From: Flavobacteriales bacterium CG_4_9_14_3_um_filter_32_8
GTDB lineage: Bacteria > Bacteroidota > Bacteroidia > Flavobacteriales_E > Vicingaceae
Assembly: GCA_002790175.1 (NCBI GenBank)
Contig: PFUQ01000246.1
Coordinates: 4,151-12,907 of the forward strand
DNA length: 8,757 nt
Direction: 5' to 3'
Position 1 is the stretch's first letter, and each line of letters begins with the position of its first letter. The notes beneath the pieces are model-generated. The model did no database searches. It was not told where the DNA came from and saw only the letters and a list, made by a program, of their open reading frames with translations. Of the stretch, positions 4,030-8,757 are shown piece by piece. Both the position numbers and the translations under genes were made by a program.

Positions 4030-5751
4030 TTAATTTACAGCAGCTTGAAAATCTGCGTTAGCTCTAGATTTAATAAACTCAGCATCAGTTTTTGCTTTAG
4101 CTTTTAAAGCAGCATCTTTAGATGTTGCAGTTTTTAAATTATTAATCATCATATCATTATCACCACTTCTTGCACCTGCAATTGCTTTTAAGTAATATGA
4201 AAGAGCTTCATCTTTATCGTCAGAACCGTCAATAACAGCTCCAATAGAATTGTTTTTATTTAACAATTGTGCTAAAGCTGCATTAAATGAATTTACTCCT
4301 GAGTAATTAGAAACAGCCCCAGCATAATCACCTTTAATGATGTTAATTATTCCTTTGTTTTGAGCAACTTCTTTACCAGCACCCGATGCTTTGTTGTAAT
4401 AATCCATAGCGGCATCTAAGTTTCCATTTAATCGTTCAATAACTCCTAAGTTATTTTGAACAATAGGATTGTTGGCTGAAAGACCATTAGCTTTATCAAA
4501 TTCTGCTTTTGCATCGGCTAATTTATTTTGAGAAACATAAATAAATCCAACATTGTTTGGTCCTCTCCAATCATTTGCATGGATAGAAGAAACACTTTTG
4601 TAAATAGATTCTTTTTTAGCTACATCATTATATAAAGTAGCTGCGTACAACATTTGTTCAACGTCTAACGAATCAATTTTTGTATCAACTAATGTTTTAA
4701 GCTCATCATCAGTTAAATTATTATGTTTCATTACTAAATTACATTGAGCTCTTCTTAATTCAGGAAGTACTTTTTTAGCAACTTCGGTATAAGTAGCCGC
4801 TAAATTTTTAATTTCTGTTTCTCTTTTTTCACCATCTTGGTAAGTTTCCAATACTCTAATGATTAATTCTTTATCCTTAATATCAGATGCAGTCATTAAT
4901 GATTTAAATCCTGTCCAGTCTTCACCTTTACCAGTAGCAGTTGTAAATCCTGTTTCAGGTAAAGTAATTTTAGCAGACTTAAGCATTCCTTCAATTGCTT
5001 TTGCAGCAGAAGTTGCTCTTTCATTCGCTAAGTTCTCGTTTTTACTTAATTCACCTTCAGGTGAAGCATAAGCTTCGATATTTAAACTGTTAAATTCCAT
5101 TTTAACATTTTCTTGCCAACCTTTTAATTTTGCTTTTAAATCTTTAATATCAGCATCAGTCATCTCACCAGATCTCACAACCGAATTGTTAACTAAATAA
5201 TGAATATCAACACTGTTGTTTTCTAAATTGAATTTCACCATTTTGTCAGCTCCAGCAATAGCTTTATCAGAAGACATTACCAATTTAGGAGTAATAATGG
5301 TTCCATCAGCTACTTTTCGTGGATCTAAATCTTTTGTTTTTGTTTTGTATGAACCAGTAACTCTTAATTCAACAATTGCAGCTTCCATTCCATCTTTGTA
5401 AGGAATTTTTGCAGCATGAGAAAAATTACCACCTTTTTCATAATTAATTGTTGTTCCTTCTGCTTCAGAAACTTCACCTTTTAATTTTAATGGAGTAAAT
5501 GATTCAGAATTTTCACCATAAACCAAAACAGGAGTAATAACAGCTGAAATCTTTTTGTTAAAATACTTTGCAGGAAAACTTCCAGAAAAAGTAATTGCAA
5601 TGGTATCGCCATGCATTTCAACAGGATTTGGAGTTAATTCATAATTAACTTCAGCTTGCCTTTTAACCATTTTATTTAAAGGGTTACAAGCCATAAACGT
5701 AGTTGCTGCGACAGCAACTAATGCTAACAATTTTAAGTTACGATTTTTCAT
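4030..5751 (-). CDS. OmpA-like/TPR lipoprotein, 573 aa
   Basis: A signal peptide ends in lipobox FMAC with lipidated Cys22. Residues about 30-215 form a beta-rich N-terminal region that I cannot assign. Residues about 220-340 resemble an OmpA-like domain of the Bacteroidota kind: LNIEAYASPEGELSKNENLA followed by NERATSAAKAI, with the late LRRAQCNLVM strand. Between these is a long insert (about 258-330). Residues about 395-530 hold TPR-like helical repeats, such as NNVGFIYVSQNKLADAKAEF and NNLGVIERLNGNLDAAMDYY. The last 40 residues are Ala/Lys-rich. The family role is inferred to be structural or scaffolding in the periplasm, perhaps linking the outer membrane to peptidoglycan or to an envelope complex. 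In the usual OmpA motif an Asp contacts peptidoglycan; here it is replaced within ASPEG, so peptidoglycan binding is uncertain. The gene has its own strong terminator and 109 bases of upstream spacer. Confidence 0.82.
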   Translation of the reverse strand: MKNRNLKLLALVAVAATTFMACNPLNKMVKRQAEVNYELTPNPVEMHGDTIAITFSGSFPAKYFNKKISAVITPVLVYGENSESFTPLKLKGEVSEAEGTTINYEKGGNFSHAAKIPYKDGMEAAIVELRVTGSYKTKTKDLDPRKVADGTIITPKLVMSSDKAIAGADKMVKFNLENNSVDIHYLVNNSVVRSGEMTDADIKDLKAKLKGWQENVKMEFNSLNIEAYASPEGELSKNENLANERATSAAKAIEGMLKSAKITLPETGFTTATGKGEDWTGFKSLMTASDIKDKELIIRVLETYQDGEKRETEIKNLAATYTEVAKKVLPELRRAQCNLVMKHNNLTDDELKTLVDTKIDSLDVEQMLYAATLYNDVAKKESIYKSVSSIHANDWRGPNNVGFIYVSQNKLADAKAEFDKANGLSANNPIVQNNLGVIERLNGNLDAAMDYYNKASGAGKEVAQNKGIINIIKGDYAGAVSNYSGVNSFNAALAQLLNKNNSIGAVIDGSDDKDEALSYYLKAIAGARSGDNDMMINNLKTATSKDAALKAKAKTDAEFIKSRANADFQAAVN

Positions 5752-5860
5752 CTTTTATATAGGTTATTCTTTTAAAATCTATTTATTTTTATTAAATTCA
5801 ACTGCAATGATAGTCAATACTTTTAATATTTAAAAAACTATTTAACATTATCTCTACTTT

Positions 5861-6355
5861 TTATGCCAATAATTTGATAACCTTTAAGTTATCTTGACAA
5901 CCTTTTTTTAGTTCTGCTATCGTTTTTCTTAATAAAGGATGTATAAATTCAGGCATTAATTCGGCTAATGGAAAGAGAACAAAATTTCGCTGATGTAAAT
6001 AAGGATGTGGAATTATTAAGTTGTTGAAATTAATAATTTCACTTTCATAAAATAAAATATCAATGTCGATAACACGTTGTTGCCATTTTTCCCCATCAAT
6101 TCTTTTCCTACCCAATTCTTTTTCTATTTGCAAACATTTTATCAGAACTTCGTGAGGCAATAATTGTGTTTTAAATATTACAATTTGATTGATGAAATCA
6201 GGTTGATTTTCTATTCCCCAAGCTTTTGTAGTATATATAGTAGAACTTTTGATGAGCTTCCCAACTTTTTTTTCTAAGCTATTAATTGCCTTCAAAAATG
6301 TTTGACTAACATTACCCACATTGCCTCCTAAAGAAAAAACTACTTGTTTGCTCAT
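5861..6355 (-). CDS. folK: 2-amino-4-hydroxy-6-hydroxymethyldihydropteridine diphosphokinase (HPPK)
   Basis: FolK transfers pyrophosphate from ATP to 6-hydroxymethyl-7,8-dihydropterin, the step before dihydropteroate synthase in folate synthesis, in the cytoplasm. At 164 residues it has the usual size for a single-domain enzyme. All the family blocks are visible: the N-terminal SLGGNVGN, the pterin-side YTTKAWGIENQPDFINQ at 41-57, IEKELGRKR at 77-85, and WQQRVIDIDILFY at 91-103 with the Mg-binding pair Asp97 and Asp99. These are followed by IPHPYLHQRNFVLFPLAE at 115-132, with His117 and Arg123. The ATG at 6353-6355 is preceded by GGAAAGA, a modest Shine-Dalgarno-like sequence. The gene is transcribed away from sppA across a 105-base spacer. 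No other folate gene is in the window. Confidence 0.95.
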   Translation of the reverse strand: MSKQVVFSLGGNVGNVSQTFLKAINSLEKKVGKLIKSSTIYTTKAWGIENQPDFINQIVIFKTQLLPHEVLIKCLQIEKELGRKRIDGEKWQQRVIDIDILFYESEIINFNNLIIPHPYLHQRNFVLFPLAELMPEFIHPLLRKTIAELKKGCQDNLKVIKLLA

Positions 6356-6421
6356 TCTTTCCGTTTATCAATTCCTACAACCATTGGTGTATTATCCAAA
6401 AAAACTATTAACTTCTAACTC

Positions 6422-6429
6422 TATTTTTG
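6422..6429 (+). promoter_or_regulatory. Candidate -7 promoter element for sppA
   Basis: TATTTTTG matches TAnnTTTG exactly and lies 31 bases upstream of the ATG at 6461, giving a leader of about 25 bases. No TTG is found at the normal -33 distance. It lies in the divergent spacer shared with folK. Confidence 0.4.
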
Positions 6430-6460
6430 TAAATGTAAAACAACTAAAATTTTATTCAAA

Positions 6461-8245
6461 ATGAAACAATTCTTCAAATTTATGTTTGCCAGTATGATTG
6501 GCATGTTACTTTCTTTTTTTATCTTTTTTATTCTATTTTTCGTTATAGTTGGAGCTTTAATTTCCTCTGCTTCTGGAGATAGTACTAAAATAGCTAAAGT
6601 AAAGGATAATTCTGTTCTACAAATTAAGTTAGAAAATACGATACAAGATAGAACTTCTGATAATCCTTTTGAAAATTTTAACTTTGAAACTTTTGAAGCT
6701 GAAGAGAATATTGGATTAGACCATATTCTTAAAAACATTGAAAAAGCCAAAAACGATAATCGTATTAAAGGAATTTATTTGGATTTAACTTCATTAGATG
6801 CTGGAATGGCAACAGTAGAAGAAATAAGAAATGCATTAGCTGATTTTAAAAAATCAAAAAAATGGATCATTAGTTATGCTGAAGTTTATACTCAAAAAAC
6901 TTATTACTTGGCTTCTATTTCTGATAAAGTTTTTTTAAACCCTGCTGGAATAGTAGAGTTAAGAGGTTTAGCAACTCAATTGATGTTTTTTAAAAATATG
7001 TTAGAAAAATTAGAAATTGATGTTCAAATTATTCGACATGGTAAATTTAAAAGTGCAGTTGAACCATTTATGCTAGATAAAATGAGTGATTCTAACCGAG
7101 AACAAATGCAAAAATTATTAAATACCGTTTGGGAAAATTGGTTAAATCAAGTTGCAACAAGTAGAAATTTTAAAATAGATGAAATAAATATGTTGGCTGA
7201 TAGTCTTAAAATTCAAGATGCCAACGATTCTAAAAAATACAATTTTGTTGATGAGGTAATTTATAAAGACCAATTACTTGCTGAACTTAGAAAAAGATTA
7301 GCCATTAGTGAAAATGATGAAATAAATTTTATAGGTTTAGGAAAATATACCCATGCTAAATTGCCAGATTCAGAGAAAAAGTTAACCTCTGAAAACAAAA
7401 TTGCCATTATCTACGCTAGTGGTAACATTGTTAGCGGGAAAAGCACCAAAGATGATATGGGTTCTGAAACCATTTCCGAAGCAATAAGACTTGCAAGATT
7501 GGATAAAAATGTGAAAGCAATCGTTTTAAGAGTAAATTCTCCTGGAGGAAGTGCGTTGGCTTCTGATATTATGTGGAGAGAAGTTGTTTTAGCTAAAGCA
7601 GCAAAGCCAGTTGTTGTTTCAATGGGTGATGTTGCTGCTTCAGGTGGATATTATATTTCTTGTGCGGCTGATAAAATTGTTGCCGATGAAACAACTATTA
7701 CTGGTTCTATTGGAGTTTTTGGCGTTATTCCAAACATGCAAGGTTTCTTTAATAATAAATTAGGAATTACTTTTGATGATGTTAAAACAAATACTCACGG
7801 AGATATTATGACTGTTTTTAGACCTTTAACAGCTGAAGAAAAAGACATCATACAAATAGGTGTTGAGAAAATTTATGATGATTTTATTACCAAAGTTGCT
7901 GAAGGCAGAAAAATGACTAAAGAGCAAGTTGATTCCATTGGTCAAGGAAGAGTTTGGGCAGGTAATGATGCCAAAGAAATTGGTTTGGTGGATGAAATTG
8001 GCGGATTAAATAAAGCCATCGACATTGCGAAAGGATTGGCAAAATTAACTGCTTATGAAATTGAAGAATACCCAATAAGACCTGACGCATTTGAAGAATT
8101 AATGAAAGAACTTTCTGGCGATGTGGAGGCAAGAATGATAAAAAATAAGTTGGGAGAAAATTACAAATACTATCAAAAAATGCAAACCATGTCCAACCAA
8201 ACAGGGATAATGGCTCGTATGCCTTTTGATTTAGAAATTCATTAA
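6461..8245 (+). CDS. sppA: Signal peptide peptidase SppA, long (67K) type
   Basis: SppA is a membrane-anchored serine protease with a Ser-Lys dyad that degrades signal peptides left in the membrane after protein export. At 594 residues this is the long form, with two tandem S49 domains. One N-terminal membrane helix lies at about 10-33. The first domain (about 90-265) carries the general-base lysine in GKFKSAVEPF (Lys197), matching Lys209 of E. coli. The second domain (about 315-510) carries the nucleophile in MGDVAASGGYYIS (Ser394), matching Ser409 of E. coli, with the preceding LRVNSPGGSALASD oxyanion block and ITGSIGVFGVIP after it. The late GRVWAGNDAKEIGLVDEIGG block is also intact. It therefore looks fully active. 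Transcription diverges from folK, and a strong terminator follows 18 bases after the stop. Confidence 0.96.
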   Translation: MKQFFKFMFASMIGMLLSFFIFFILFFVIVGALISSASGDSTKIAKVKDNSVLQIKLENTIQDRTSDNPFENFNFETFEAEENIGLDHILKNIEKAKNDNRIKGIYLDLTSLDAGMATVEEIRNALADFKKSKKWIISYAEVYTQKTYYLASISDKVFLNPAGIVELRGLATQLMFFKNMLEKLEIDVQIIRHGKFKSAVEPFMLDKMSDSNREQMQKLLNTVWENWLNQVATSRNFKIDEINMLADSLKIQDANDSKKYNFVDEVIYKDQLLAELRKRLAISENDEINFIGLGKYTHAKLPDSEKKLTSENKIAIIYASGNIVSGKSTKDDMGSETISEAIRLARLDKNVKAIVLRVNSPGGSALASDIMWREVVLAKAAKPVVVSMGDVAASGGYYISCAADKIVADETTITGSIGVFGVIPNMQGFFNNKLGITFDDVKTNTHGDIMTVFRPLTAEEKDIIQIGVEKIYDDFITKVAEGRKMTKEQVDSIGQGRVWAGNDAKEIGLVDEIGGLNKAIDIAKGLAKLTAYEIEEYPIRPDAFEELMKELSGDVEARMIKNKLGENYKYYQKMQTMSNQTGIMARMPFDLEIH

Positions 8246-8262
8246 TAGTTGATAATTCATTT

Positions 8263-8294
8263 AAAAAGGAGTTGAACATTCAACTCCTTTTTTT
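8263..8294 (+). terminator. Rho-independent terminator after sppA
   Basis: AAAAAGGAGTTGAA at 8263-8276 and TTCAACTCCTTTTT at 8279-8292 are exactly complementary over 14 bases, with the innermost pairs opening to form the loop. A T run covers 8288-8294. It starts 18 bases after the sppA stop and lies before rsmE, which therefore probably has its own promoter. Confidence 0.9.
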
Positions 8295-8326
8295 ATTCCC
8301 AAATTTTGCAGTATTTTGTAACCGTT

Positions 8327-8757
8327 ATGCATTTATTTTATACGCCAGAAATAGCTGATAAAAACAGCTTCACTTTGAATGAAAGTGAATCCAAACACGC
8401 CATTCGAGTTCTTCGTTTAACTATTGGTGATGCTATTCAATTAATTGATGGAAAAGGAAATTTTTATGAAGCAATTATTGTTGATGATAATCCAAAAAAA
8501 TGTGAAGTGCAACTAGTAAAAATCAATAAAGAGGTAATTACTAAACCCAATTTGCACATTGCCATTGCCCCAACAAAAAACAATGAACGATTAGAATGGT
8601 TGATAGAAAAATGTACCGAAATAGGCATTACCGAAATCACACCTATTATATGCGAACATTCCGAAAGAAAACACTTAAAAACTGAACGACTGTATAAAAC
8701 AGCCGTTGCTGCAATGAAACAATCGTTAAAAGCCACTTTACCAAAAATAAATGAGTT
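8327..8757 (+). CDS. rsmE: 16S rRNA m3U1498 methyltransferase RsmE, N-terminal part (runs off the right edge)
   Basis: RsmE methylates N3 of U1498 in 16S rRNA on the small ribosomal subunit, using SAM, and belongs to the SPOUT superfamily. The 143 codons visible cover the N-terminal PUA-like RNA-binding domain (about 1-68), which starts MHLFYTPEI and has HAIRVLRLTIGDAIQLIDGKG, and the beginning of the methyltransferase domain. The latter shows IAIAPTKNNERLEW, EKCTEIGITEITPI, HSERK and AVAAMKQSLKATLP, all typical of the family. The C-terminal knot with the SAM-binding motif lies beyond the window. The ATG at 8327 is the natural start, since MHLFY is the usual beginning in Bacteroidota. Only 32 bases separate it from the sppA terminator, so the leader must be very short; TATTTTG at 8312-8318 is one T short of a -7 match. 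Confidence 0.94.
   Translation, partial: MHLFYTPEIADKNSFTLNESESKHAIRVLRLTIGDAIQLIDGKGNFYEAIIVDDNPKKCEVQLVKINKEVITKPNLHIAIAPTKNNERLEWLIEKCTEIGITEITPIICEHSERKHLKTERLYKTAVAAMKQSLKATLPKINE

Noticed and set aside
5805..5812. TATCATTG (minus strand) as a promoter for the OmpA/TPR lipoprotein gene
   Set aside because: It has one mismatch in the key TTTG part and no -33 element; matches of this quality are expected by chance in such AT-rich DNA.
6421..6750. Open frame of 109 codons antisense to the start of sppA
   Set aside because: It overlaps the sppA promoter region and signal anchor, and its composition is that of a complementary shadow.
8312..8318. TATTTTG as the rsmE promoter
   Set aside because: It is one T short of TAnnTTTG and lies only 8 bases before the ATG, so it would give a nearly leaderless transcript. 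It is possible but too weak to list.
8464..8736. Open frame of 90 codons on the minus strand
   Set aside because: It is antisense to the clear rsmE coding sequence and shows no recognisable motif.

Overview
The window is AT-rich chromosomal DNA from a member of the Bacteroidota, most likely a Flavobacteriia-type organism. Four things point there: gene starts mostly without Shine-Dalgarno sequences, several matches to the Bacteroidota -7 promoter element TAnnTTTG, lipoproteins with a short MKK signal and an SC or AC lipobox, and the style of the MutS, OmpA-like/TPR and DoxX-thioredoxin proteins. No tRNA, rRNA, CRISPR array, transposase or phage gene was seen.

Layout. 1-563 (minus): 5' part of mutS, running off the left edge. 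564-1021: a gene-free divergent spacer with an outward promoter element on each side and a nested inverted repeat of about 130 bp. 1022-1555 (plus): a SpoU/TrmH-family RNA methyltransferase, followed by a long hairpin. 1639-3919 (minus): the distinctive part of the window. Four small paralogous cysteine-rich lipoproteins lie in one orientation, and a 302-aa membrane protein that fuses a DoxX/MauE-type four-helix domain to a thioredoxin-like domain with CxxC is placed between copies three and four. Palindromic repeats sit on either side of the fusion gene. 4030-5751 (minus): a 573-aa lipoprotein with an OmpA-like domain and TPRs, closed by a strong bidirectional terminator. 5861-6355 (minus): folK. 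6461-8245 (plus): sppA, divergent from folK and followed by a strong terminator. 8327-8757 (plus): 5' part of rsmE, running off the right edge.

How the genes may work together. mutS, the RNA methyltransferase, folK, sppA and rsmE are ordinary housekeeping genes. The centre is an envelope block, with every product predicted to be membrane-bound or lipid-anchored. Each small lipoprotein has the lipidated Cys, a Cys at +5 and +7, a third Cys in the second half and a last Cys exactly four residues from the end (C-x-[LM]-x-stop). That gives four non-lipidated cysteines per mature protein. The fusion protein has the features of a membrane thiol-disulfide enzyme. A working hypothesis, not demonstrated, is that it oxidises, reduces or isomerises the cysteines of these lipoproteins. 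I do not recognise a named family for the lipoproteins, and they are the best candidate here for an undescribed system.
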